Origin: Alteromonas gracilis
GTDB taxonomy: Bacteria > Pseudomonadota > Gammaproteobacteria > Enterobacterales > Alteromonadaceae
Length of the DNA: 64,000 bases
Direction: 5' to 3'
NCBI RefSeq assembly: GCF_002993325.1
Contig: NZ_PVNO01000025.1
Span: 62,001 to 126,000, forward strand
Part shown: positions 18,419 to 28,298 of the stretch, in pieces
Position numbering within the stretch: the stretch's first letter is position 1
How the letters are laid out: each line of letters starts with the position of its first letter
The notes under the pieces: generated by a model
What the model was told of the DNA's origin: nothing
Database searches by the model: none
Seen by the model: only the letters and a program-made list of their open reading frames with translations
Position numbers and translations under genes: made by a program

Positions 18419-18781
18419 TCAGGCACGCATCACTTGAATCGTTTGCTTAATGAGGGCTTCTAGTTCTTCCATGTCTTCGTGCAGTTCATTGGCATTATTC
18501 TGCTTGGCTTTTAGCTCAATCGTCGCCGCTTTGCTACGAATAGCATCAGCACCCACATCCCCAGCTACTCCCTTCATGGAATGACTGTTGAATCGCACGG
18601 CGTCTAGGTCCATATCCGCCACCGCTTGTTTTAGTAATTCACGCTTTTGCTCTATTTGCGCTAAAAACATGTCAACGATACGGTTGAGTAATCCTTCATT
18701 TCCGCCAAGGCGACTTACAGCAGCATCTCTATTCCATAACTGCTCTTTTGAAAGGGTGGAGCCATCGCTAAAGGTATGCAT
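18419..18781 (-). CDS. Hpt (histidine phosphotransfer) domain protein
   Basis: The 120-residue single-domain protein has the Hpt motif NSHSMKG with phospho-accepting His67. The start is taken at the ATG at 18781, since a GGTGA site sits just upstream and overlaps the alternative TTG start at 18793. It is divergent from two c-di-GMP response regulators and close to a hybrid kinase gene. It is the likely carrier of phosphate from the kinase receiver (Asp592) to the receiver domains of those regulators. Confidence 0.9.
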   Translation of the reverse strand: MHTFSDGSTLSKEQLWNRDAAVSRLGGNEGLLNRIVDMFLAQIEQKRELLKQAVADMDLDAVRFNSHSMKGVAGDVGADAIRSKAATIELKAKQNNANELHEDMEELEALIKQTIQVMRA

Positions 18782-18956
18782 TGTTATCACCAATCAATTT
18801 TCTTGAGCCAATATTTCTTTATTCATAATGTAGAGTCAATGATTAAGTCATCAATATGCATTGATTTATATGACAAATATACTAAAGACTAATTTTATTC
18901 TATGTATCTCAGATGATACTAGAATGATTATGAGTTAAAGAGGTGCGAATATTCTC

Positions 18957-21062
18957 ATGGAAGAAGAAAAGCAAACCGTCGTTATTATAGATGACGAGCC
19001 AACCACTGTTTTGCTGCTGCAAACTGCGGTGGAGCCGCTCGCTATGGTTAGCACTGTTTCTAAAAGCACCGACGCCTTCTCCCTCATTAAAAGTTTGTGT
19101 CCAGATTTAATTGTATTGGACATTAATATGCCCGAATTGTCGGGTTTTGATGTATGCAAACAGCTAAAGTCCTCTCCAGATATAGCTTCGATTCCCGTCA
19201 TTTTTGTCACATCACATAACGATTATGCCAATGAACGTAAAGCTTTATCACTTGGAGCGATTGATTTTATCTCTAAACCAATTGATATTGAATTATGCAG
19301 AATGAGAGTAAAAAATCATCTTCTAATTCAACGGCAAAAGAAAATGTTATCTCAGGTTAACAGTAAATTAGAAGCAGAAAGACAGCAGCTTTCCGTTACG
19401 TTAAAGTCAATTGCAGATGGTGTTATCTCAACAAACCCTTTAGGGGAGATTGTATTTATCAATCCAGTTGCTCAGCGTTTGACTGGCTACTGCGAAAGAG
19501 ATGCCTTATCTAGACCCATTAGCGAGGTTATGAATTTACGGGATGCAGTAACAAATGCGCCGCTTCTAAACCCTGCTATCATGGCACTCGATGTCAAACG
19601 ACCTGTTGCTGCTCCACTGAATACTGAATTGATAAGTCGTCAGGAGCAATCTTTTCGGATTGAAAATATGGCGTCGCCGATTATCGATGAAAAGGGAGAC
19701 CTGGCCGGAGCTGTGACCGTTTTTCAAGACGTCTCAGAAGTGCTTGAAATGTCTGTAAAAATGACACATTTAACACACCATGACCAACTTACTGGTCTGC
19801 CCAACCGCGTGCTGCTTCACGACCGAATCGAGCAAGCTGTATCTCGAAGTTTTGCATCAAAGCAAAGTATTGCGTTATTGCTTTTAGATATAGATAACTT
19901 CAAATACTTGAACGATAGTCTTGGCCATCAGGTTGGGGATTTTGTGATTTCAACCTTTGCCAAACGCCTCTCTCGTATTGTTGGCCCGGGATCTACGTTA
20001 GCCAGGGTAGGAGGGGACGAGTTCGCATGCTTGCTAACTGAAATGGAAGCTAACTATAGTGCGGACGGCCTCGCAATGGCTTGCTTGCAAGTAAGTAGAG
20101 AGCCCATTGACATTGATGGGCAGTTGCATCGCCTTAGCCTGAGTATAGGTATCAGTCTCTATCCACAAGATGCGGTAAATGCAGAGGAAATGATGCGCCA
20201 CGCAGATAGCGCAATGTATCGTTCTAAATCTAAAGGAAAAGATACATTTAGTTTCTTTTCTAATGAACTTCAACAAGAGATACATCGACGAATAGAAATA
20301 GAGCTAAAACTAAGGCAAGCGATAGAAAGTCAGGGCTTAGTCATTTTTTTACAGCCAAAATACGATTTCGACTCGAAGCAAATCCACGGGGCGGAAAGCT
20401 TAGTAAGAATACGCGATCAGCACGGCAATATAATAGGGCCAGATGACTTCATTCCCCTGGCTGAAGAAACTGGCCTAATTCATGAAATTGGACGGCAGGT
20501 TCTGCGAAAAAGCTGCGAGTTTGTTGCCCGTTGCAGCAGAGAAGGGGAAGATGTCAAGATCGCGGTGAACGTTGCTGCCAAACAATTAGCCAGTCTAGGG
20601 TTTGCTAATGAGGTTAAGGAGATCATCAATAATGCTGGAATTAACCCTTCATCAATAGAACTCGAAGTTACAGAGTCAGCATTAATGAATGATTTTGAGC
20701 AAACGAAAATTGTACTCAATGAATTATCGGCGCTAGGTGTGACTATAGCCCTCGACGATTTCGGTACGGGATATTCCAGTTTATCTTATTTAAAACAGTT
20801 TCCGATAGATGTACTTAAAATAGATCGCTCTTTTGTCATAGATATGGACAAAAATATACAATCTCATGATATCGTCACTGCGATTGTAAATTTAGCGCAG
20901 AGCCTTGGATTAAAAATAGTGGCGGAAGGAATCGAGACTCAATCCCATTTTAATGGACTGAAAGCTCTGGGTTGTCAACTTGGCCAGGGATATTTCATGT
21001 GTAGACCACTTGAAATGGAACATTTTTTCGCAAAGTATGTGGACGGTACTGCAGTCGCCTGA
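18957..21062 (+). CDS. Response regulator REC-PAS-GGDEF-EAL (c-di-GMP turnover)
   Basis: The 701-residue protein has a receiver domain (about 7-122, with DDE and the phospho-acceptor Asp in LIVLDINMP), a PAS domain (about 145-265), a GGDEF domain (GGDEF at 352-356, intact) and an EAL domain (about 445-695). The signature is ESL at 480-482 in place of EAL. The other catalytic residues look present: TESAL, DDFGTG, the Lys in VLKIDRSF, the Glu in VAEGIET, and QG. No RxxD I-site precedes GGDEF. Either or both activities may work, and phosphorylation probably sets the balance. The 186 bases to the next gene hold no clear terminator. Confidence 0.92.
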   Translation: MEEEKQTVVIIDDEPTTVLLLQTAVEPLAMVSTVSKSTDAFSLIKSLCPDLIVLDINMPELSGFDVCKQLKSSPDIASIPVIFVTSHNDYANERKALSLGAIDFISKPIDIELCRMRVKNHLLIQRQKKMLSQVNSKLEAERQQLSVTLKSIADGVISTNPLGEIVFINPVAQRLTGYCERDALSRPISEVMNLRDAVTNAPLLNPAIMALDVKRPVAAPLNTELISRQEQSFRIENMASPIIDEKGDLAGAVTVFQDVSEVLEMSVKMTHLTHHDQLTGLPNRVLLHDRIEQAVSRSFASKQSIALLLLDIDNFKYLNDSLGHQVGDFVISTFAKRLSRIVGPGSTLARVGGDEFACLLTEMEANYSADGLAMACLQVSREPIDIDGQLHRLSLSIGISLYPQDAVNAEEMMRHADSAMYRSKSKGKDTFSFFSNELQQEIHRRIEIELKLRQAIESQGLVIFLQPKYDFDSKQIHGAESLVRIRDQHGNIIGPDDFIPLAEETGLIHEIGRQVLRKSCEFVARCSREGEDVKIAVNVAAKQLASLGFANEVKEIINNAGINPSSIELEVTESALMNDFEQTKIVLNELSALGVTIALDDFGTGYSSLSYLKQFPIDVLKIDRSFVIDMDKNIQSHDIVTAIVNLAQSLGLKIVAEGIETQSHFNGLKALGCQLGQGYFMCRPLEMEHFFAKYVDGTAVA

Positions 21063-21248
21063 TGTGTACTTTTTTACTAGTTGTTTAAAGCCCTATCCTT
21101 TATAAATACGCAAGACGAGGAATAAAATCCTGAATTTTCAATAGATTTGTAAATTGATAATGTTAAACTCAGGTACGTTATAATCGATTCTTCTAAGGTT
21201 ACTTGCAGTCCGGCCCTACTGTCTTATCAGTAAAGATTACCTAATTTA

Positions 21249-22169
21249 ATGAATTTACAAGAAATTAAGCCCTACACAGAATGTAATGTTCTTATCGTTG
21301 ACGATGAGCCGATAAGTCGAATGCTTTTGGAGTCGATATTAGAACCCGTATTTCGCTGCACGACGGCTGAATCTGGCCACGAGGCACTTTTATACTGTGC
21401 TGAAAATGCGCCAGACTTAGTACTGCTAGACATGAATATGCCTGATATTAACGGCTTGGAAGTATGTAAGACTCTCAAACAATCACCTGTTACCAGTCAA
21501 ATCCCTGTTATTTTTGTAACCTCTACTTTGGATGTGGAAAGTGAAAATGCATGTTGGGAGGTTGGCGCGTCCGACTTCGTTATGAAACCAGTCAATGCGT
21601 CTACACTAACCCATCGCATCAAAACGCATATTCAAAATAAGCTTCGAACTGAGTTTCTAGAAAAAATGACGTTTCATGATCAGCTAACAGGTCTCTATAA
21701 TCGTACGTACTTGACTAAAGAAATTCCGCTACTGATAAGGCAGGTTGCTAGAGATCAAAGCAATATTGGGGCAATAATGATCGATATTGATTATTTTAAG
21801 CTCTTCAACGATAACTATGGGCATCTAGAGGGAGATCTTTGTCTCCAAAAAGTGGCGAAAATTATTTCAGACACAGTCAAACGTCCGAAGGATGCGGTTA
21901 TCCGATTTGGAGGAGAGGAGTTCTTAGTACTGTTACCTTATATCGATTACCAAGGGACAAAAATTGTCGCACAACAATTGGTCGAAGCGGTAACTAACGC
22001 TAGCATTCCACACGGCAAGGGCATAGAAGGGCGAGTCTCAATAAGCGCTGGGTTTGCGGTTTGGAAGGCTGCAGATGTAGTTGACGATGATTACTCCGCT
22101 CTTGTTGAAGATGCCGACATTTCTCTTTTTGAAGCCAAAGAGCGTGGTAGAAATCAAGCGAAAGGATAA
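21249..22169 (+). CDS. Response regulator REC-GGDEF diguanylate cyclase (PleD/WspR-like)
   Basis: The 306-residue protein has a receiver domain (about 12-128, DDE plus phospho-acceptor in LVLLDMNMP) joined to a GGDEF domain. The active site is GGEEF at 221-225, and an RPKD I-site at 212-215 predicts product inhibition. It should make c-di-GMP when phosphorylated. It resembles the receiver of the preceding gene closely in layout, so both may be targets of the same Hpt protein. Confidence 0.93.
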   Translation: MNLQEIKPYTECNVLIVDDEPISRMLLESILEPVFRCTTAESGHEALLYCAENAPDLVLLDMNMPDINGLEVCKTLKQSPVTSQIPVIFVTSTLDVESENACWEVGASDFVMKPVNASTLTHRIKTHIQNKLRTEFLEKMTFHDQLTGLYNRTYLTKEIPLLIRQVARDQSNIGAIMIDIDYFKLFNDNYGHLEGDLCLQKVAKIISDTVKRPKDAVIRFGGEEFLVLLPYIDYQGTKIVAQQLVEAVTNASIPHGKGIEGRVSISAGFAVWKAADVVDDDYSALVEDADISLFEAKERGRNQAKG

Positions 22170-22382
22170 GTACCGTTAAACTTTAGTGTTAACGAGGCTC
22201 AACAGGCCTCAGCACAGATTAAATTTTTTTTAAAGCGTTACGTTTTACCTATCCTATTGTTTAATATCCTTCACCACTAACCCAAGCTATTATTTAACGC
22301 AGATAACAATATTTCGCATTATATGCGTTTTGGCGTTTGTTGGTGACTTTGGATAACGAGTGTTAAGCGTAGGAATCGGAAG

Positions 22383-24386
22383 ATGATTTATTTTGACGAG
22401 CAGTCGAGTTTAAATTTTAAGTTGGAAGAGCAGCTCAAAACATCTTTATCCAACCTTGTTCAACGTGGGTGCGACACCTTGGGTGTGTTCCAAGGCTTGC
22501 TTTTGCAAATCGAAGATGAAGCTGTTGATGTTGTTATTAAAGCATCATCTGCTTACCCGCCTAATTTCAAAACATTACCATCGTTTGCTTCCTGTATCCC
22601 CATTGAAAATAGTTTTCCAGCAAATAGCGCAAAAGCCTCTACGGGCTTCAAGCAATGGTTTACGACTTATTTTAACGCTGAAAAATATATACGTGGTCGC
22701 GTTCACAATTTGGATGGGCAACACGTTTTCCTCGTGTTTATTAATGCATGCCCAGATTTGCCAGTTAACCTTGATAAAGTCGCACTTTTAGACGACTGTT
22801 TAGCCGTCACGTTAGAAAAATTTGAGTTAGAAAAAGGGGAGTCTCATCAGAATACCCTCTACGAAAAGCTACAAAGCGTTGCGAGCATAGGAACTTGGGA
22901 AGTAGATATTATCAATGATGTTCTCACTTGGTCATCCCAAACGCGGCGCATCCATGAGGTGAGTGATGATTTCAAACCTACGATAGAAGACGCAATTAGT
23001 TTCTATAAAGAAGGTTTTAACAGGGATGAAATTAGTCGGATTGTTTCCCATACTATTGAAACTGGAGAGCCTTGGTCTGCAACTCTTGAGTTAATATCTG
23101 CCAAGGGAAACTCGGTTTGGATTGAAACTCATGGAATGGCAGAGTTTAAAAACGGAAGGTGTACTCGCTTATTTGGTACTTGCCAGAATGTGAACAAATC
23201 AGTGCAACTCAGGCTGGAGCTTGATGCTCGCCGCAAAGAAGCCGAAGCTGCTTCAAAAGAGCGAGGCTTATTGCTTTCAAGGATCAGTCATGAATTAAAG
23301 ACTCCTCTTAATGGAATCACTGGCATGCTTCAGGCAATTAGGTTTGAAAAGAAAGACAATGTGCGTATTAAAAAAGCCGATATTGCTTTGCACAGCGCTG
23401 ACCGCCTTTTGGCTTTGATAAACGATGTACTCGATTATACCTCAATAATAAATGGCGAATTCTCGCTAAGCTACAGCGATTTCTGTGTGCGTTCGCTGGC
23501 CGAAGATATCGTCGACGTGTTCAAAGGTAGATGCGCAGATAAAGGAATTAGGCTGTATGCGGTTCTGTCATTTGACGAAAAAACTTATGTAAACGGAGAT
23601 GCTGCAAGGATAAGCCAAGTCCTTACTAACTTGCTGTCAAACGCCGTTAAGTTTACCTCTAAAGGTTACATCTCCATTCAAATTACGCTTAAACAACAGA
23701 GCAATATTCCTGTTTTACTCGCTTCAATTGAAGACTCGGGGGTGGGTATGAATGAGGATATTTTGTCTCGCATATTCAGACCATTCCAGAACGATAGGGC
23801 AAGTGCGTCTGAAGAGTTAAACGGTAATGGCTTAGGGTTGTCTATCGTCAATCAGCTTATTGAGAAAATGGGCGGCGAGCTAGAGGTTCGTTCAAAAGTT
23901 GGTATGGGGACATGTTTTGATATAGCGATACCTGTTGAAATGGCGTCGCTAGAAAAAGAGGTGAAAAGCGACGTTGAGCTATCATCGGAGCTTCTTAACA
24001 TACCGCTAAATATATTGGTTGTTGATGATAACGATATTAACCGCCTTGTGCTCGCCTCCATGCTTGAAAAATTTAACTACGTACCAGATGAAGCCGATAA
24101 TGGCGAGGTTGCCGTCGAAATGGCCCGGGCGAAGAAATACGATCTCATTTTTATGGACTGTGCGATGCCAGTGCTCGATGGGATGAGCGCAACGAAAATT
24201 ATTAAGCAAGAAGGCCTACTATCAAAATACGGAAGAATTGTTGCCGTAACCGCTAACACTACAGCCGAAGATAAAGTTAGCTGTAGCGAAGCGGGAATGG
24301 CTGATTTTCTTTCAAAACCCGTTGTACAAAATGATGTTACGGCGCAGGTTAGGGTAGCATTGAACGCAAAGTCCATCACCGCTTAG
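22383..24386 (+). CDS. Hybrid sensor histidine kinase (N-terminal sensor, PAS, HisKA, HATPase, REC)
   Basis: The 667-residue protein has no membrane segment. Residues 1-150 form an unassigned, possibly GAF-like sensor, followed by a PAS/PAC domain (about 165-275). HisKA follows with SHELKTPLNG (His303), then an HATPase with N-box NLLSNAVKF, DSGVGM and GNGLGLSI. The C-terminal receiver has phospho-acceptor Asp592 in LIFMDCAMP. As a cytosolic hybrid kinase lacking its own Hpt, it needs an outside Hpt such as the one at 18419-18781. The signal is unknown; the gene's place inside the purine locus suggests a metabolite. Confidence 0.93.
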   Translation: MIYFDEQSSLNFKLEEQLKTSLSNLVQRGCDTLGVFQGLLLQIEDEAVDVVIKASSAYPPNFKTLPSFASCIPIENSFPANSAKASTGFKQWFTTYFNAEKYIRGRVHNLDGQHVFLVFINACPDLPVNLDKVALLDDCLAVTLEKFELEKGESHQNTLYEKLQSVASIGTWEVDIINDVLTWSSQTRRIHEVSDDFKPTIEDAISFYKEGFNRDEISRIVSHTIETGEPWSATLELISAKGNSVWIETHGMAEFKNGRCTRLFGTCQNVNKSVQLRLELDARRKEAEAASKERGLLLSRISHELKTPLNGITGMLQAIRFEKKDNVRIKKADIALHSADRLLALINDVLDYTSIINGEFSLSYSDFCVRSLAEDIVDVFKGRCADKGIRLYAVLSFDEKTYVNGDAARISQVLTNLLSNAVKFTSKGYISIQITLKQQSNIPVLLASIEDSGVGMNEDILSRIFRPFQNDRASASEELNGNGLGLSIVNQLIEKMGGELEVRSKVGMGTCFDIAIPVEMASLEKEVKSDVELSSELLNIPLNILVVDDNDINRLVLASMLEKFNYVPDEADNGEVAVEMARAKKYDLIFMDCAMPVLDGMSATKIIKQEGLLSKYGRIVAVTANTTAEDKVSCSEAGMADFLSKPVVQNDVTAQVRVALNAKSITA

Positions 24387-24423
24387 CAGCAACATAACTT
24401 TTTATACTAAGCGGTTTTGGCTT

Positions 24424-25542
24424 TTACTGTGCGTTAGGTATTGAATGTTGCACTTCACTCCAGTGCTTAACGATGTAGTCGGTTACTTGAGAGCCCACCC
24501 GATATGCGGCCTCTATTGCTGCGCCCATCGCGGCATAGCCATCCCCCGAACTTTCACGTTTTAGATTTTCTGCAGCACCTAAACCTGGAGGCTGCATCGT
24601 GAAATTGCTCGCAGTACGTAAGATGAGAAGTCGATCTTTATCTACAAGCCCTGCATTATCTAGATAAGTTAAGCTTTGAAGGGTTGCGGAGTCTTCCATT
24701 CCTGACGTAACGAAATTTCCTTTTCCCTTCGTCCAATAGGCGACCCAATCATTCGCCCATGCGTTAAGTTTCTCGCCGTGCCAAAACGTAGAGGCAGATA
24801 AATGTGCACCCATAGATACACTAGGTAAAGCCTTTGCTCGCGGTGAATGTGTATACTTTGCTCTTAAAATGTCCATTGCTTCGTTATTTAAAAGCTTGGT
24901 ATTTTTTGTAAGAGCAAAAGCCCATTTTGCGAGGGGAATGTTGAGTGCATATACTTCGCCGTTAGGGCTATTGCTTGTATCTACCGCGTCAGCATTGTCG
25001 TAGGGAGCATGGGTAAACAGCGGGAAGTACCCCGTTTCCCAGTCAGCAGGTATTTCTCGTGCATCAATTTCATGGGCCAAGTCACCGTCTACAACATAAT
25101 CGGTCCAAATAGCACTTCCAATAGTGTTGTCGGCGGGGTCCACGCCCGCTATACCAGCCACCAACCAATAGGCTTGGCTAAGATCGAACCGATTATCTAA
25201 ACCTAACGACATAATGGCAGCAGAAGCCCGCGCAATTCCCATCCCTGTAACCAGCCCAATTACACCGGTTTCTTCGTTAGCGTAAATATCGTGGAAGCCA
25301 TGTGGGACAGCATATCGCGTAGTTAGCGCCTGCCTGGTTTTCCATAGTTGAAACTCGCCCGGTGCATCGCCTTCGTCCTCTCCAATTTCAAACATACTCA
25401 CGATGACCACCTTCACTTTCATCGGTTTTATGCCATGAGCATTAACCTCTGCCGACGTTGCAGTAAATGAAAAGCTAAGCAATATGGTGAAAACTAAAAG
25501 AGGATTGAAGAAATTAACAGTTTTTTGAAGAGCAATATGCAT
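24424..25542 (-). CDS. Purine nucleoside permease (NUP) family protein
   Basis: The 372-residue precursor has a signal peptide (hydrophobic segment about 12-31 ending near SAEV). The mature protein matches the NUP family (PF06516), related to nucleoside phosphorylases and described in yeasts as purine nucleoside transport proteins. Typical segments are GEFQLWKTRQAL, LVTGMGIARASAAIMSLG, AGIAGVDP and MEDSATLQSL. With a signal peptide it is most likely periplasmic here and may bind or cleave nucleosides. The start at 25542 has an AGGA site. The frame extends upstream through a terminator-like hairpin, so the longer form is unlikely. Confidence 0.85.
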   Translation of the reverse strand: MHIALQKTVNFFNPLLVFTILLSFSFTATSAEVNAHGIKPMKVKVVIVSMFEIGEDEGDAPGEFQLWKTRQALTTRYAVPHGFHDIYANEETGVIGLVTGMGIARASAAIMSLGLDNRFDLSQAYWLVAGIAGVDPADNTIGSAIWTDYVVDGDLAHEIDAREIPADWETGYFPLFTHAPYDNADAVDTSNSPNGEVYALNIPLAKWAFALTKNTKLLNNEAMDILRAKYTHSPRAKALPSVSMGAHLSASTFWHGEKLNAWANDWVAYWTKGKGNFVTSGMEDSATLQSLTYLDNAGLVDKDRLLILRTASNFTMQPPGLGAAENLKRESSGDGYAAMGAAIEAAYRVGSQVTDYIVKHWSEVQHSIPNAQ

Positions 25543-25553
25543 GGGGAAAATCC

Positions 25554-25584
25554 TAAAAAAGAGCCCAGTATTGAACTGGGCTCT
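25554..25584 (-). terminator. Terminator hairpin in the leader of the NUP gene
   Basis: The perfect 10-bp stem AGAGCCCAGT/ACTGGGCTCT has a 5-base loop and is followed (minus strand) by a run of T. It ends only about 12 bases before the NUP start codon, and 84 bases after the upstream receptor gene stops. It could end the receptor transcript and act as an attenuator for the NUP gene. Confidence 0.85.
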
Positions 25585-25668
25585 AAAACGAAAAAACATT
25601 AAGCCTGAATACAAACACTGCTTTTCCGGCGCTTACCGAAAAACACTAATTTACAAAGGCAAAATTCT

Positions 25669-28056
25669 TCAGAATGTGTAGGTAAATTTAGCATTCCAAT
25701 GACGAGGTAGTTCCGGAAGTACTATTTGGCTACCAAATAAATCTGGGAAGTTTGAGCGGAAGTAATCTTCGTCAGTTAAGTTCTTAACCGTTAAATTCAC
25801 ACTCCAGTCTTCCGCTTGATACGACAAACCTGCATTAACTAGAGTATATGAAGGTAGTGTGACCGCACCAGAGAATCCTGACGAAACTTCATCAGCATTA
25901 ACCACACTCAGGCTTGCAGCATATCCGTTTAAGAAATCATAGGTAGCCGTTAAGCCGTAAGTGTTTTCTGGTATGCCGGCTTTGATAGCAGAAAGGTTGC
26001 CGTATGCCGTATTACCATTTGGTGTGCCTCCATAGAAAATAGAAGGATCGTCAATATTTGCAAAATCTTCTGCGCCGAAGAATCCGAACTGGAAGCCTCC
26101 GCCGTTTAGTACAGTCAAGTTGGTTACTTCGATATTGGTGTAAACAGCGGTTAATACCAATTGTTCATTAACAACCCAACGTAACTCAAACTCTGTACCT
26201 TCGTTCAACGTGGTGTTATTTGTAACAGTAGATTGTGCGTTTATGTCTGTTCGCTCTTGCTCATATATTGATAAAGCGACGTAAAGGCTGTCATCTAGGA
26301 ATGACCCTTTAACACCGTATTCGAAAAGCTCAGACGTATCGAAAAAACCACCTGGAATATTTTCTACGTCAATATTTGCGCCTTGTCCTGCAACGATCGT
26401 TGCTTGTTCAGCCACTGTAATGTATGGAATAAGTCCGAACTCTGTCTTGTAGGAAACGCTTGCGTTCCATGAGATCCCATCTTCTTTGTCTTCCGCAGTT
26501 ACATCTTCATCACCCCCAAACAAAGTAATGCCACCAGGAGTTGTACTTTCAACATCTACAGAGTCATAGCGCAAACCTAAAACTATGTTCCAACCATTTT
26601 CCCAAGTAAGGTCTGTCATTGCTGCTAGACCCAAATTAAGATAGTTTCCTATGTCATAGTTCGAATAGCCAAAGCCTGCACGTGTAGCAAGTAAGCGTCT
26701 GTCCAAAGCGGTTGAAGGGCCAGTAAGATCGCGACGATCAAAAAATTCATTTATGAAATCATCACCGCTTTCAAAATCTGTGTATCGAATAGATGGCGAG
26801 ACTTGGAATTGAGCGAATAAGCTATCGCTTTCATATTCGGTGGCGAATACAACTTTGTCTTCAATTACGTAAGCGTCATGAGATTGAGAGAAACCGTATG
26901 CATTTTCGTTTAGGTTTTCATAACTTTCATAGAAAAATTGGTTTTTTAACTCCCAATTATCTGCGAAATAAATCATATCGAAGTAAAATGTCGTTACTTC
27001 ATTTTCTAGTACATCATCAGCCGCTATAAGTGTTTGATCACGACCCAATTGAGCTGCACCTACATCTACCAAAGCCATTTCGTCACTAAAACTAGAGCCG
27101 TCTTCTGTTAAAGGATCGACTTCAACGAAAAGGTTTGCAGCGAAGTATTCAAAGTGACTAATGCTGCCATCGCCGTCCGCATCTAAGGGTTTTGCATTGC
27201 CCGTAATATATGTTCCGTTATCTATTAAATCTTGAGTAACGCGGTTCCAACCAGCATTTTGGTTACCATCATACTTATGATACATACCACCAAACTCAAT
27301 ACTAAGGTTATCGGTCAGGTCCATATCGAACGCCGCTTGAACCACTGTTTGGTCGGTTTCGCTATTACGATAATAAGAGTCTGAGTTTTCTTGTTCAGCA
27401 TAGATGTAGTAACCAAGATCCTTACTACCTAATTTTCCAGGGCCACCAACTTCAGCAGTCAGTACATTTTTGTCCCATGAGCCTGTAGTGTAAGAGAACT
27501 GGCCAGTCGGACTATCTAAATATTGACCTCTTCCTACTTTTGCCGATTTTGGATTAAAGTTTAGATAACCGCCAATTTTAGCAGGTCCGTAAATAGGAGA
27601 GGCAGGACCACGAACTATGTCAACACTACTTGAAGCACCTATTGGCGTCGGATAATTTCCGGGATTGTCCAAGCGGCGAACGCCTCTAAAATAAACTTCA
27701 CCAGGCGTACCACGTACGTCTAGTGAACCGGCTACACCAAAGAAAGACTGTGTGAATGTTCCTGGTGCAAAAGCAACCAATTCATCGATGTCAGAAACGT
27801 TGAAACGCTCCATCTGCTCTTGCGAAATGGTTGAGGCAGAGCGCGGTGTTTCAAGAATAGATTTGCCGAACCCGAATACAGACTCAACGTCTTGGCCTGG
27901 TAAGCTGCCAAGTGATCCAGTGACCTGAATCTTTTCAACATCTTTCTCTTTAACTTCTTTCTCTTCTTGAGCAAATGCGGGTGACGACAATGCTACTGCA
28001 GTTGTTATCGCTAATGCTTTTGCCAGAGGAGATAATTTGAATGTAGTGTTTTTCAT
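25669..28056 (-). CDS. TonB-dependent outer-membrane receptor
   Basis: The 795-residue precursor has a signal peptide (to about AFA-QEE, residue 29). The plug domain begins around VEKIQVTGSL and contains DVRGTPGEVYFRG and VDIVRGPASPIYG. A 22-stranded barrel follows, ending in an aromatic Phe. It uses the TonB-ExbBD system for active uptake across the outer membrane. It lies between a xanthine-type permease gene and the NUP gene, and a RutR-like box lies 106 bases upstream, so a purine or nucleoside ligand is likely. That substrate assignment is inferred from context only. Confidence 0.93.
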   Translation of the reverse strand: MKNTTFKLSPLAKALAITTAVALSSPAFAQEEKEVKEKDVEKIQVTGSLGSLPGQDVESVFGFGKSILETPRSASTISQEQMERFNVSDIDELVAFAPGTFTQSFFGVAGSLDVRGTPGEVYFRGVRRLDNPGNYPTPIGASSSVDIVRGPASPIYGPAKIGGYLNFNPKSAKVGRGQYLDSPTGQFSYTTGSWDKNVLTAEVGGPGKLGSKDLGYYIYAEQENSDSYYRNSETDQTVVQAAFDMDLTDNLSIEFGGMYHKYDGNQNAGWNRVTQDLIDNGTYITGNAKPLDADGDGSISHFEYFAANLFVEVDPLTEDGSSFSDEMALVDVGAAQLGRDQTLIAADDVLENEVTTFYFDMIYFADNWELKNQFFYESYENLNENAYGFSQSHDAYVIEDKVVFATEYESDSLFAQFQVSPSIRYTDFESGDDFINEFFDRRDLTGPSTALDRRLLATRAGFGYSNYDIGNYLNLGLAAMTDLTWENGWNIVLGLRYDSVDVESTTPGGITLFGGDEDVTAEDKEDGISWNASVSYKTEFGLIPYITVAEQATIVAGQGANIDVENIPGGFFDTSELFEYGVKGSFLDDSLYVALSIYEQERTDINAQSTVTNNTTLNEGTEFELRWVVNEQLVLTAVYTNIEVTNLTVLNGGGFQFGFFGAEDFANIDDPSIFYGGTPNGNTAYGNLSAIKAGIPENTYGLTATYDFLNGYAASLSVVNADEVSSGFSGAVTLPSYTLVNAGLSYQAEDWSVNLTVKNLTDEDYFRSNFPDLFGSQIVLPELPRHWNAKFTYTF

Positions 28057-28161
28057 GGTTTCCTCATTATTTTTATTTGCCCTTTTAGGGCTTTATTAAC
28101 GCGGTATTTCTACTGCGTCTTGCTGTAATGCAAGAGGTTTAGCAGGATAAATGCCAACTAC

Positions 28162-28177
28162 TTAACCAATTGGTCAA
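28162..28177. promoter_or_regulatory. RutR-like operator upstream of the TonB-dependent receptor gene
   Basis: TTAACCAATTGGTCAA differs at one base from TTGACCAnnTGGTCAA. On the minus strand, TTGACC may double as a -35 element. The leader between it and the receptor start (28057-28161) also has a small TCTTGC/GCAAGA hairpin. Confidence 0.7.
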
Positions 28178-28298
28178 CTTTTAACCTGCCTATAAGTTGC
28201 TGAATTATATGGATTTAAAAATATAATGTTGTTCTTATATTGTTGTTTTTATGTTAATAAATAAGGTTTTTAATATGCTTGCACCGTTGAGGTGATTT

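Noticed and set aside
25543..25614. Upstream extension of the NUP gene
   Set aside because: It would be translated through a strong terminator hairpin and lacks the ribosome site; the signal peptide starts at 25542.
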